Assembly: GCF_020662345.1 (NCBI RefSeq)
Contig: NZ_VMOA01000024.1
Span: 1 to 64,000, forward strand
Origin: Methylobacterium sp. W2
Lineage (GTDB): Bacteria > Pseudomonadota > Alphaproteobacteria > Rhizobiales > Beijerinckiaceae
Direction: 5' to 3'
Length of the DNA stretch: 64,000 nucleotides
How positions within the stretch are numbered: the stretch's first letter is position 1; each line of letters starts with the position of its first letter. The translations under genes were made by a program, and so were the position numbers. Positions 45,853 to 53,420 of this stretch are shown one piece after another. The notes beneath the pieces were generated by a model. It was not told the origin of the DNA. It searched no databases and was given only the letters and a program-made list of their open reading frames with translations.

Positions 45853-46356
45853 ATGACCCAACTCCACATCGAAGGCCTCGACCGGAACGAGCATCCCCTC
45901 GACATCGTCGAGCGGCTCGCCTCCCTTCGCGATTGGATCTTCGACCGGGCCGAGACCGACGAGATGTCGGTGGCCGTGGCCGGCCGCTGGTCCGATTATC
46001 ACGTCGCCTTCACCTGGATCGAGGACGTGGAGGCCCTCCACGTGGCCAGCGCCTTCGATCTCAAGGTTCCAGCGCATCGCCGCACCGAGATCCTCACCCT
46101 CATTTCCCTCGTCAACGAGCAGCTCTGGGTCGGCCATTTCGACCTGTGGTCCACCGACAGCGTGGTGATGTTCCGGCACTCGCTGCTGCTCACGGACGGC
46201 GCTGCGCCGACCCAGAGCCAGTGCGCGATGATGCTGAAATCCGCTGTCGATGCCTGCGAGCGCTATTATCAGGCGTTCCAGTTCGTGCTCTGGGCCGGCA
46301 AGTCCGCCCGTGAATCCCTGGATGCGGTCCTGTTCGAGACCGAAGGCGAGGCGTGA
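45853..46356 (+). CDS. YbjN-domain protein
   Basis: 167 aa soluble protein of the YbjN (type III chaperone-like) family, common in Hyphomicrobiales beside proC. The core segments are NEHPLDIVERLASLRDWIFDRAETDEMSVAVAGRWSDYHVAFTW and LISLVNEQLWVGHFDLWSTDSVVMFRHSLLL. E. coli YbjN affects stress responses; here the role is unknown. Its stop overlaps the proC start by four bases (GTGA). Confidence 0.88.
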   Translation: MTQLHIEGLDRNEHPLDIVERLASLRDWIFDRAETDEMSVAVAGRWSDYHVAFTWIEDVEALHVASAFDLKVPAHRRTEILTLISLVNEQLWVGHFDLWSTDSVVMFRHSLLLTDGAAPTQSQCAMMLKSAVDACERYYQAFQFVLWAGKSARESLDAVLFETEGEA

Positions 46357-47180
46357 CCATCCCGTCTTCCTCTGCCTTGCCCGCGTCCCTCACCCTGGTG
46401 GGTGCGGGCAAGATGGGCGGCGCGATGCTGGCGGGCTGGCTCGCGGGCGGACTCGATGCCGCCAGGACCTGCGTCGTCGATCCGCAGGCCTCGTCCGAGA
46501 TGGTGCGGCTCTGCGAGAGCCACGGCATCGCCCTGAACCCGAGCGACCTGCCGGCCAACGACGCGCTGATCCTCGCGATCAAGCCGCAGGGGTTGGAGGG
46601 CGCGGCCGGCCTCCTCGACGGATTGATCGCACCCCACACGCTCGTGGTCTCGATCCTGGCGGGCAAGACCATCGCCGACCTGTGCCGCCGCCTGCCCTCC
46701 GCCCGGGCCGTCGTCCGGGCGATGCCAAACTTGCCGGCGAGCATCGGCCGCGGCGTCACCGGAGCGGTGGCGAGCGCCGACGTATCCCCCGACCAGCGCG
46801 ATCAGGCCGATGCGCTGCTGAAGGGCGTCGGCGCGGTGGAATGGCTCGACGACGAGGCGCTCATCGACGCACTGACGGCGGTCTCCGGGTCCGGCCCTGC
46901 CTATGTATTCCTCCTGGCCGAGGCCATGGCGGAGGCGGGCGTGGCCGCCGGCTTGTCCGCCGACATGGCCGCGCGTCTCGCCCGCGCCACGGTAGCGGGG
47001 GCCGGGGCGCTCCTGTCCACCAGCCCCTCAGAGGCGGGACAGTTGCGGCGCGACGTGACCTCGCCCGGCGGCACCACGGCGGCGGCGCTGGCCGTGCTCA
47101 TGCGCGACGGCGGCGTGCCGGACCTGATGCGCGAGGCGGTCGCCGCGGCGGCGGTGAGGGCCGGCGAACTCTCCGGCTGA
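46353..47180 (+). CDS. proC: pyrroline-5-carboxylate reductase
   Basis: 275 aa; last step of proline synthesis, reducing P5C with NAD(P)H. The nucleotide-binding motif LVGAGKMGGAMLAGWL is at about 14-29 and the signature ALTAVSGSGPAYVFLLAEAMAEAG...PGGTTAAALAVL lies near 172-245. GTG start at 46353, overlapping the YbjN gene stop. No other proline genes lie nearby. Confidence 0.95.
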   Translation: MTIPSSSALPASLTLVGAGKMGGAMLAGWLAGGLDAARTCVVDPQASSEMVRLCESHGIALNPSDLPANDALILAIKPQGLEGAAGLLDGLIAPHTLVVSILAGKTIADLCRRLPSARAVVRAMPNLPASIGRGVTGAVASADVSPDQRDQADALLKGVGAVEWLDDEALIDALTAVSGSGPAYVFLLAEAMAEAGVAAGLSADMAARLARATVAGAGALLSTSPSEAGQLRRDVTSPGGTTAAALAVLMRDGGVPDLMREAVAAAAVRAGELSG

Positions 47181-47190
47181 GCGTCCCCAA

Positions 47191-47269
47191 AGTGCCTCTC
47201 GCAAAACTCCCGTTGCGCCGTCGTGCTCTGAGCGAGACCCGACGGTGATGGGGAGTTTTGTGAGGCACT
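47191..47269. repeat. short inverted-repeat element, copy 2
   Basis: Ends AGTGCCTCTCGCAAAACTCCC (47191-47211) and GGGAGTTTTGTGAGGCACT (47251-47269) are inverted copies differing by a two-base insertion and a substitution. The interior, GTCGTGC...GACGG, resembles the copy at 24366-24437. It lies 10 bases after the proC stop and could act as a terminator. Confidence 0.65.
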
Positions 47270-47291
47270 CTAACCGATCCGCCTGCGCAAC

Positions 47292-47302
47292 CTACATTGT
47301 AG
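47292..47302. promoter_or_regulatory. 11-bp palindrome upstream of the TetR-like gene
   Basis: CTACA-T-TGTAG at 47292-47302, 27 bases before the ATG of the TetR-like regulator, placed where a core promoter or self-binding operator would be. Confidence 0.45.
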
Positions 47303-47328
47303 GGAACAGACACGAGGATCGAACGACC

Positions 47329-48078
47329 ATGGCCAACACCACAGGTGCGAAGTCCACGGACGGTAATGAGACCGGCGGAACCGACATCGCCGTCGCCGCC
47401 CCGCGGCAATCTCCGCGCGAGGCCGTCGTCGAGGCCCTGATGCGGCTTGCCGCCGTGCAGCCGTGGAACGACATCGAGATCGGCGACATCGCCCGCGAGG
47501 CCGGCCTGTCGCTGGCCGAGTTCCGGGAGCTGTTTCCCTCCAAGGGAGCCGTGCTCGGCGGCCTGTCTCGGATCATCGACCGCAAGGTGCTGGAGGGCGA
47601 TTCCTCCGACCTCGCCGAGGAGCCCACCCGCGAGCGTCTGTTCGACGTGCTCATGCGCCGCCTGGATGCGATGACCCCCTACAAGGACGCCCTGCGCCGG
47701 ATCTCCTACGCCCTGCGCGGCGACCCACTCTCCCTCGTGGCCCTGAACGGCGTTGCGCTGAACTCCCACCGTTTCATGCTGGCGGCCGCTGGCATCGACA
47801 CCGAGGGGCCGCTCGGGCGGATCAAACTTCAGGGCGTGGTCATCGCCTTCGCCCGCACGGTGGAAGTCTGGCTCGACGACGACGATCCGGCTCTGGCGCG
47901 GACCATGGCGCGCCTCGACAAGGAAATCCGCAACGGCGAGCGCTTCATGGAGCGTGCCGACGACGCCCGCCGCCTCACGGCGCCGTTCCGTGCGCTGGGC
48001 CGCTCGCTCCTCGACCGCGGCGCCCGCCAGCGCCGGGGCAAGCGGCCCGAGGACGAGGTGGATCAGCAGACGGTGTGA
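47329..48078 (+). CDS. TetR-family-like transcriptional regulator
   Basis: 249 aa. N-terminal helix-turn-helix (about 27-72: PREAVVEALMRLAAVQPWNDIEIGDIAREAGLSLAEFRELFPSKGAVLGG) and a helical ligand domain (about 80-225) of the COQ9/TetR-like type found in alphaproteobacteria, then a basic C-terminus. ATG 47329 follows GAGGATCGAACGACC. The target genes are not obvious; a small palindrome just upstream suggests autoregulation. Confidence 0.85.
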   Translation: MANTTGAKSTDGNETGGTDIAVAAPRQSPREAVVEALMRLAAVQPWNDIEIGDIAREAGLSLAEFRELFPSKGAVLGGLSRIIDRKVLEGDSSDLAEEPTRERLFDVLMRRLDAMTPYKDALRRISYALRGDPLSLVALNGVALNSHRFMLAAAGIDTEGPLGRIKLQGVVIAFARTVEVWLDDDDPALARTMARLDKEIRNGERFMERADDARRLTAPFRALGRSLLDRGARQRRGKRPEDEVDQQTV

Positions 48079-48097
48079 CAGAACGGTTTCCCTCCCC

Positions 48098-48205
48098 CCT
48101 CTGCGGGGGAAGGTGGCCCGTAAGCGGGTCGGGAGAGGGGATCGCGTTGTCTGGAGAGGTCGCCCCCTCTCCCGCCTGCTCCGCAGGCACCCTCTCCCGC
48201 AGAGG
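48098..48205. repeat. palindromic intergenic repeat, unit A
   Basis: The ends CCTCTGCGGGGGAAGGTG (48098-48115) and GGCACCCTCTCCCGCAGAGG (48186-48205) are imperfect inverted repeats. The interior has two smaller hairpins (CCCGTAAGCGGG; GCCTGCTCCGCAGGC). The CCCCTCTGCGGGGGAAGGTGGCCCG...GTCGGGAGAGGGG pattern is typical of widespread proteobacterial intergenic repeats. Confidence 0.65.
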
Positions 48206-48241
48206 CTACGGCGTTCAAACATCTCGCGGGATGCACAGGTC

Positions 48242-48333
48242 CCCTCTCCTGGAAGGAGAGGGACAGGGTGAGGTGTGTGAGCTTTCCGGAGATGAACCAC
48301 ACCTCACCCCAGCCCTCTCCTTCCAGGAGAGGG
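48242..48333. repeat. palindromic intergenic repeat, unit B (36-bp arms)
   Basis: Arms 48242-48277 and 48298-48333 are inverted copies matching at 33 of 36 positions around a 20-base loop. Each arm itself contains the self-complementary CTCTCCTGGAAGGAGAG. As RNA it would form a long branched hairpin; as DNA it is a strong cruciform candidate. Confidence 0.75.
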
Positions 48334-48443
48334 AGCATGTCGCGCGTCATGTCGAACCCGTTTGGATCGAGCGAACATCCATCGAGCAGGTGTGTGGATC
48401 CGGTAACCCGCAGAGGGGAGAGGGTGGATTGAGCCCGAACGAA

Positions 48444-48471
48444 AAAGGGCCGCCCCATCGGGCGGCCCTTT
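48444..48471. terminator. bidirectional rho-independent terminator
   Basis: AAAGGGCCGCCC / GGGCGGCCCTTT, a 12-bp perfect stem with a 4-base loop (48444-48471), preceded by an A run and followed by TTT. It lies 18 bases from the end of the convergent DUF4142 gene. Confidence 0.85.
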
Positions 48472-48489
48472 CCATGTCAGGCTGGTCGA

Positions 48490-49212
48490 TCAGCCGCCGA
48501 TGCGGTTGGCGAGAACGGCCGAGTGGCCGTGCTGGTTGGCAATGTAGGGAAGCGCCTGGTTGGCGAACTCGCGGCCCTGGGCGTTGTCGCCGTTGCGCGA
48601 GTAGGACTCGTAGAGGCCGAGGGTGCGGGCATCCGAACGGGCCTGCTGCTGGGCGTAGGTCCGGTCGAAATCGCGGCCGGTGGGGGCGTTCTTCAGGCGG
48701 TCGATGCGGGCCTGACCCTCGGGGCCGATGGCGACGCGGCGGCCGGGCTCGCCGGGGGTGTTGTCGATGATGCCGACGCCGCCGAGGACGCCGCCGACGA
48801 TCCGCGACGCGATGGTGGCCGAGATCGTCACCGGGGCGAGGACGACGCCGACCGGGTTGTCGAAGCGGGTCTCGAAGGGCTGGCTGTCGGAGACGACGGT
48901 GCCGCCGGCGGTGAGCGACGTGCCCTCGGGCAGCAGCGCCTTGGTGGTGGCCTCACGCTCGACCAGCACGTTCTTGGCGTAGTTGCGGACGTTCGGGTTG
49001 CGCGAACGCTCCAGAGCGATGCGGCTCGACTCGATGCTCACGGCATCCGAACGCAGGGCGGCGGCGCGGAACGAGGAGGTGTCGCGGGCCTCGGGGGCGT
49101 TGGCATCGAACTGCGGGGCGACACGGATGCCGAGGGGCTCCTGAGCCAGGGCCGGAGTCGTGATCGCCGCGACGGTGAAGCCGAGGGCGGCGAGAAGCTT
49201 GGTGTTGATCAT
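48490..49212 (-). CDS. exported DUF4142-like protein
   Basis: 240 aa. Signal peptide about 1-23 (LAALGFTVAAITTPALAQ), then a ferritin-like helical DUF4142 domain split in two: SSFRAAALRSDAVSIESSRIALERSRNPNVRNYAKNVLVEREATTKALLP (about 45-95) and DFDRTYAQQQARSDARTLGLYESYSRNGDNAQGREFANQALPYI (about 180-225). Between them is an inserted Gly/Val hydrophobic segment (about 118-150) that may associate with membrane. Periplasmic; function unknown. ATG 49212 gives the signal peptide. Confidence 0.75.
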   Translation of the reverse strand: MINTKLLAALGFTVAAITTPALAQEPLGIRVAPQFDANAPEARDTSSFRAAALRSDAVSIESSRIALERSRNPNVRNYAKNVLVEREATTKALLPEGTSLTAGGTVVSDSQPFETRFDNPVGVVLAPVTISATIASRIVGGVLGGVGIIDNTPGEPGRRVAIGPEGQARIDRLKNAPTGRDFDRTYAQQQARSDARTLGLYESYSRNGDNAQGREFANQALPYIANQHGHSAVLANRIGG

Positions 49213-49521
49213 GGCGGAGGTTGTCCTCACACGCCTTTACGGCGTTTGGTTGAACGAACGTTTCGTCCGGCATGAACGTTTCGTTAACGGGGCGGTTCCC
49301 GCGTGACGGGCATGGCAGTGGTGCGGCGCAGCATGCTTCACCTCTTCGTGATTCGGCATGCGCCTCCTCGAAGCGAGACGCGGGCGGAGACCGAATCCCG
49401 TCCTCGAACCTCATCCCGAGGCGCCGCGTAGCGGCCTCGAAGAAGGATTAGAGAAACCCGCCGAGCGAATTGGAAGGTTTTGCTGCGCTGACGCAAGGTG
49501 AGGTGAGGGCATGGGACGACG
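49213..49521. other. intergenic region upstream of the DUF4142 gene
   Basis: 309 bases. The DUF4142 promoter is probably in 49235-49300 (GTTTGGTTGAACGAACGTTTCGTCC, GAACGTTTCGTTAACG). Within it, AACGTTTCGT occurs twice, at about 49257-49266 and 49275-49284, a direct repeat that could be a regulator site. The rest is a degenerate repeat copy. Confidence 0.4.
49408..49510. repeat. degenerate second copy of the 17722-17836 repeat
   Basis: Positions 49408-49446 match the left 39 bases of the 17722 element with four mismatches (ACCTCATCC..AGG.GCCGCGTAG). The right end is only weakly conserved (TGGAAGG at 49471, then GGTGAGGTGAGG near 49498-49509), so the right border is approximate. Confidence 0.6.
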
Positions 49522-52500
49522 TCAATGCGCTTCCTCCCAGTTCCCCGCCGCCTGCGCCTCCACCACCAGCGGGACGCGTAAGGTCAGCGCCGGCGACGGC
49601 GCCTCGACCATCACCCGGCGGATGACGGGTAGCGCCTTCTCCACCTCGTCCTCGGGGGCCTCGAACACCAGTTCGTCGTGCACCTGCAGCAGCATGGTCA
49701 CGTTGAGTTTTTCCGCCCGCAGCGCCTGCTCCATCCGGGTCATGGCCCGGCGGATGATGTCGGCAGCCGAGCCCTGGATCGGGGCGTTGATGGCCTGGCG
49801 CTCCACCGAGGCGCGCTCGTTCGGGTTGTTCGAGCGGATCTGCGGATAGTGGCAGACGCGGCCGAACAGGGTGGTGACGTAGCCCAGATCGCGGCAGAGC
49901 TTCTTGGTGTCGTCGATATAGGCGCGGATGCCGGGGAAGCGCTCGAAATACTGCTTGATGAAGGCGCTGGCCTCCTCGCGGCCGATGCCGAGGCGGTCGG
50001 CGAGACCGAAGGCCGAGATCCCGTAGATGATGCCGAAATTGATCGTCTTGGCGCGCCGGCGCAGGTCCGCGGTCATGTCCTTCAAGGGCACGCCGAACAT
50101 GGCGCTGGCGGTGGCCGCATGGATGTCGACGCCGTCCTCGAAGGCCTGCCGCAGCTGCGGGATGTCGGCGATGTGGGCGAGGATGCGCAGTTCGATCTGG
50201 CTGTAATCGGCCGAGATGAGCTTTCTGCCCTCCGGCGCCACGAAGGCGCGGCGGATGCGCCGGCCCTCCTCGGTGCGGATCGGGATGTTCTGCAGGTTCG
50301 GCTCCGAGGAGGAGAGCCGGCCGGTGGTGGTGGCGGCGAGCGAGAACGAGGTGTGGACCCGGTCGGTCTCCCGGTCGGCATGCTGCTGCAGCGAATCCGT
50401 GTAGGTCGATTTCAGCTTGGCGAGCTGGCGCCATTCCAAAATCTTCTTCGGCAGTTCGTGGCCGGCCTGGGCCAGTTCCTCCAGAAGGGTGGCGGGCGTG
50501 GCCCATTGGCCGGACGGCGTCTTTTTGGCGCCGGGCAGGCCCATCTTGCCGAACAGGATGTCGCCGATCTGTTTCGGCGAGGAGACCTGGAAGCGCTCGC
50601 CGGCATCCTCCTGGATCTCTTCCTCCAGCCGCACCAGGATCTGCGAGAAGTCGCCCGAGAGTCGGCTCAGCATGTTGCGGTCGACGCGGATGCCCGCCGC
50701 TTCCATCCGGGCGATCACCGGGATGAGGGGGCGTTCCAGGGTCTCGTAGACCGTGACCCGCCTCTCGGCGACGAGGCGCGGCTTCATCATCCGCCACAGG
50801 CGCAGGGTGACGTCCGCATCCTCGGCGGCGTAGGCGGTGGCCTTGTCGAGCGGCACCTTGTCGAAGGTGATCTTGGCCTTACCGGTACCGGCCACGTCCG
50901 AGAAGCTGATCGGCTGGTGGCCGAGATGGCGGCGGGCGAGTTCGTCCATGCCGTGCCCGCCCTTGCCGGCATCGAGCACGTAGGAGATCAGCATCGTGTC
51001 GTCGAAGGGGGCGATCTCGATGGCGACGCTCTGGCGCCGGAACACCAGCCAATCGTACTTGATGTTCTGCCCGACCTTGAGGACGCCCGGATCCTCGAGA
51101 AGCGGCTTCAAGGCCGTCAGGGCGGCATCGATCGGGATCTGGCCGCCGACCGGGCTGAACTGCCCCGTGGCCGCCTTGGCATCGCCGAACAGGTCGCCCG
51201 CCTCGGATGCCGCCACCGGCTCCAGATGGGCGAGGGGGATATAGGCCGCCCGCCCCGGCGCCACCGCCAGGGACACGCCGACGAGGGCGGCGTTGTTGGC
51301 GTCGAGGGAGTCGGTCTCGGTATCCACCGCCACCACCCCGGCCTCGCGCGCCTCGGCGATCCAGGCCTCGAGCTGGCCGAGGCTGGTGATCGTCTCGTAG
51401 GCCGTGGTGTCGATGGGGTTCGTCCCCTCCGCCGCACGGGTGGCGACGAGGGAGGAGGGCGTCGCCTCGGCAGGGCCGCGCGGCTTTGGCCCGCCCTCTG
51501 GCAGGTTCAGGTTGGCGAAGGGGTCGACCTCGCCGCCCTCCGTCGCTCCCTCGAACGGGGGCGCATCGGCCCCGTCCGAGCCCGGCAGCAGGGCGGGGTC
51601 GGGCTTCACCGTCTCCGGGTCCACATGCAGCATCGAGGCGATGCGGCGGGTGAGCGTGTTGAATTCCATCGCCTTGAGGAAGCCGACGAGCTTCGAGGGG
51701 TCGGGCGCCGGCAGGCGCAGGTCGTCGAGGGCCACGGGGAGCGGCACGTCCTCCACCAGCGCCACCAGCCGGCGCGAGAGCTTGGCCTGATCGATGCTGG
51801 CGAGCAGGGTCTCGCGGCGCTTGGGCTGCTTGATCTCGCCCGCCCGCTCCAGCAGCGCGTCGAGGCTGCCGTATTCCTTGATCAGCGCCGCCGCCGTCTT
51901 GAGGCCGATGCCGGGCACGCCGGGCACGTTGTCGGACGTGTCGCCGATGAGCGCCAGGGCGTCGCCGATCTGGTTCGGCTGCAGGCCCTCCCATTTGGCG
52001 ATGATGGCGTCGAGGTCGAGGTTGCGCTCGGGCCGATGGCCGGGCTTGCCCTTCACGCCGGATTCGAAGTCGTAGAACCGCACCAGCGGCCCCACCAACT
52101 GCATCAGGTCCTTGTCGGAGGAGACGATGATGACACCGGCGCCCCGCGCCTCGGCCTGGCGCGAATAGGTGGCGATGAGGTCGTCGGCCTCGTAGCGTTC
52201 GAGCTCGATGGGCTGCAGGCCGAAGGCGCGCACGGCCTCGCGCATCAGCGGCATCTGGCGCTTGAGGTCGTCCGGCGCGTCGGGGCGGTGGCCCTTGTAG
52301 TCAGGGAAGAGCTCCTTGCGGAACGAGCCCTCCGACTTGTCGAACACGATGGCCAGATGCGTCGGCTTGATTCCCGCCGCGCCGTCCTGAACGAACTGGG
52401 CGATCTTGGTGCAGAACAGCCGGACCGCCCCCGTGGGCAGGCCGTCCGAGGGCCGGGTGTTGTACTTCTGGTCCTGGTTGATCGACTGGAAGTAGGCTCG

Positions 52501-52575
52501 GAAGATGAAGGACGACCCGTCCACCAGGATGATCTGATCGCCGGGGCCGACGGGGGCGGAAGCGCTGGTCGTCAT
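49522..52575 (-). CDS. polA: DNA polymerase I
   Basis: 1017 aa, all three domains. The 5' nuclease is at about 14-310 (LVDGSSFIFRAYF, ERYEADDLIATYSRQA, SSDKDLMQLVGP). The 3'-5' exonuclease at about 395-580 keeps its acidic residues (AVDTETDSLD; GQNIKYDWLVF; YAAEDADVTLRLW), so proofreading should be active. The polymerase domain at about 600-1017 has motif A DYSQIELRILAHIA, motif B RRAKTINFGIIYGISAFGLA and motif C QVHDELVFEAP. Longer than E. coli Pol I (928 aa), mainly through a loop at about 320-395. Used in Okazaki fragment processing and repair. Confidence 0.98.
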   Translation of the reverse strand: MTTSASAPVGPGDQIILVDGSSFIFRAYFQSINQDQKYNTRPSDGLPTGAVRLFCTKIAQFVQDGAAGIKPTHLAIVFDKSEGSFRKELFPDYKGHRPDAPDDLKRQMPLMREAVRAFGLQPIELERYEADDLIATYSRQAEARGAGVIIVSSDKDLMQLVGPLVRFYDFESGVKGKPGHRPERNLDLDAIIAKWEGLQPNQIGDALALIGDTSDNVPGVPGIGLKTAAALIKEYGSLDALLERAGEIKQPKRRETLLASIDQAKLSRRLVALVEDVPLPVALDDLRLPAPDPSKLVGFLKAMEFNTLTRRIASMLHVDPETVKPDPALLPGSDGADAPPFEGATEGGEVDPFANLNLPEGGPKPRGPAEATPSSLVATRAAEGTNPIDTTAYETITSLGQLEAWIAEAREAGVVAVDTETDSLDANNAALVGVSLAVAPGRAAYIPLAHLEPVAASEAGDLFGDAKAATGQFSPVGGQIPIDAALTALKPLLEDPGVLKVGQNIKYDWLVFRRQSVAIEIAPFDDTMLISYVLDAGKGGHGMDELARRHLGHQPISFSDVAGTGKAKITFDKVPLDKATAYAAEDADVTLRLWRMMKPRLVAERRVTVYETLERPLIPVIARMEAAGIRVDRNMLSRLSGDFSQILVRLEEEIQEDAGERFQVSSPKQIGDILFGKMGLPGAKKTPSGQWATPATLLEELAQAGHELPKKILEWRQLAKLKSTYTDSLQQHADRETDRVHTSFSLAATTTGRLSSSEPNLQNIPIRTEEGRRIRRAFVAPEGRKLISADYSQIELRILAHIADIPQLRQAFEDGVDIHAATASAMFGVPLKDMTADLRRRAKTINFGIIYGISAFGLADRLGIGREEASAFIKQYFERFPGIRAYIDDTKKLCRDLGYVTTLFGRVCHYPQIRSNNPNERASVERQAINAPIQGSAADIIRRAMTRMEQALRAEKLNVTMLLQVHDELVFEAPEDEVEKALPVIRRVMVEAPSPALTLRVPLVVEAQAAGNWEEAH

Positions 52576-52618
52576 CAGGCGGCAATGTCTCGCGAAGGAT
52601 GCTTCAGGTCGCCCGCTC

Positions 52619-52978
52619 TCACGGGGCCGGCGGCCTGCTCAGTTCGGCGCGGCAGACCTCGATGATCTCGGTCAACTGGTCGTGGACGGTCTTCCAGACG
52701 ATGTCCAGCGCCAGCCGGTGATAGGCGTGCCGATAGAAGTTGCCGGCATCGGCGATATCGCGCCAGGGTATTCGGGGATGCCGCGCCTTGGTTTCCGCCC
52801 TAAGGCGCCTGCTGGCTTCTGAGATGATCTCCAGGCAGCGGACGACGGCATAGTTCGTTCGCTGATCGGCTTCGGAGGCCGCGACAGTCATCCCGGCCGT
52901 GAAGTCGAGAGCAGCCCCGGCATTCTCGACGATGGTCTCGCAAGCCTCGCGCTCGCGCTCAGAAGGCGGGAATGGCAT
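52619..52978 (-). CDS. hepT: HepT-like ribonuclease toxin (DUF86)
   Basis: 119 aa, HEPN-fold protein, the toxin of a MntA-HepT (type VII) pair. Typical segments are TNYAVVRCLEIISEASRRL and IPWRDIADAGNFYRHAYHRLALDIVWKTV. The family motif R-x4-H-x-Y reads G-N-F-Y-R-H-A-Y, so the leading Arg is Gly while His and Tyr (the residue AMPylated in characterised pairs) remain. I took ATG 52978, overlapping the mntA end by 20 bases; GTG 53002 is an alternative. polA is 43 bases downstream. Confidence 0.82.
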   Translation of the reverse strand: MPFPPSEREREACETIVENAGAALDFTAGMTVAASEADQRTNYAVVRCLEIISEASRRLRAETKARHPRIPWRDIADAGNFYRHAYHRLALDIVWKTVHDQLTEIIEVCRAELSRPPAP

Positions 52979-53273
52979 CCCGTTCCACCCGCGCCCGGAC
53001 ACGCTCCTTCAAGGTTCTACGGTTCGCCACATCGACCGCCACCGGGAACAGGTCGTCGATGAAGTTGCAGAGACCGACATAGCCGTAGACGTCGAGGCCG
53101 ATATCCTCGTCGAGGCCGATATCCTCGTCGAGGTTGATGGCGATGTCGATATCGCTACCGGGACGGGTATCGCCGCGCGCGACGGAGCCGAACAGAGCGG
53201 CGTGCCGGACGCCGCGCCGCTGCAACGCGCCTTCATGGGCGCGAAGAATGTCGATGGCCGTCCGGGAATCCAT
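52959..53273 (-). CDS. mntA: MntA-like nucleotidyltransferase antitoxin
   Basis: 104 aa minimal nucleotidyltransferase, the antitoxin that in characterised pairs AMPylates HepT. The motif G-S-x10-D-x-D is intact: G29-S30 ... D41-I-D43 (FGSVARGDTRPGSDIDIAI). After it, residues 49-61 contain a duplicated hexapeptide (LDEDIG twice) caused by an 18-bp tandem DNA repeat at 53091-53126. It precedes and overlaps hepT, the normal order. Unlikely to be a housekeeping transferase given its size. Confidence 0.85.
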   Translation of the reverse strand: MDSRTAIDILRAHEGALQRRGVRHAALFGSVARGDTRPGSDIDIAINLDEDIGLDEDIGLDVYGYVGLCNFIDDLFPVAVDVANRRTLKERVRARVERDAIPAF

Positions 53274-53420
53274 CTCGCTATGGTAAGCGCAAGACCATGG
53301 CTTGCTGAAGTGGAATTGGGGCGGTCGCTCGCCGATACGGGTGGAAGCGTCGCATGCGGGAACGGCGGATTCCGGGGTCGCGTTTCAGCATCGTCCTCCA
53401 CAGCTTCGGATTCCCGCCGC

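Larger units (their letters stand above)
48079..48489. other. repeat-filled intergenic region
   Basis: 411 bases between convergent genes, consisting almost wholly of two palindromic repeat elements (48098-48205 and 48242-48333) and a terminator (48444-48471), each listed separately. Open frames crossing it merely translate the repeats. Confidence 0.7.

Noticed and set aside
48063..48458. Minus-strand and plus-strand frames of 100-130 codons in the intergene after the TetR gene
   Set aside because: They translate palindromic repeats; no RBS or protein-like composition.
49678..52665. A 995-codon plus-strand frame antisense to polA
   Set aside because: Low-complexity shadow; polA shows all catalytic motifs on the other strand.
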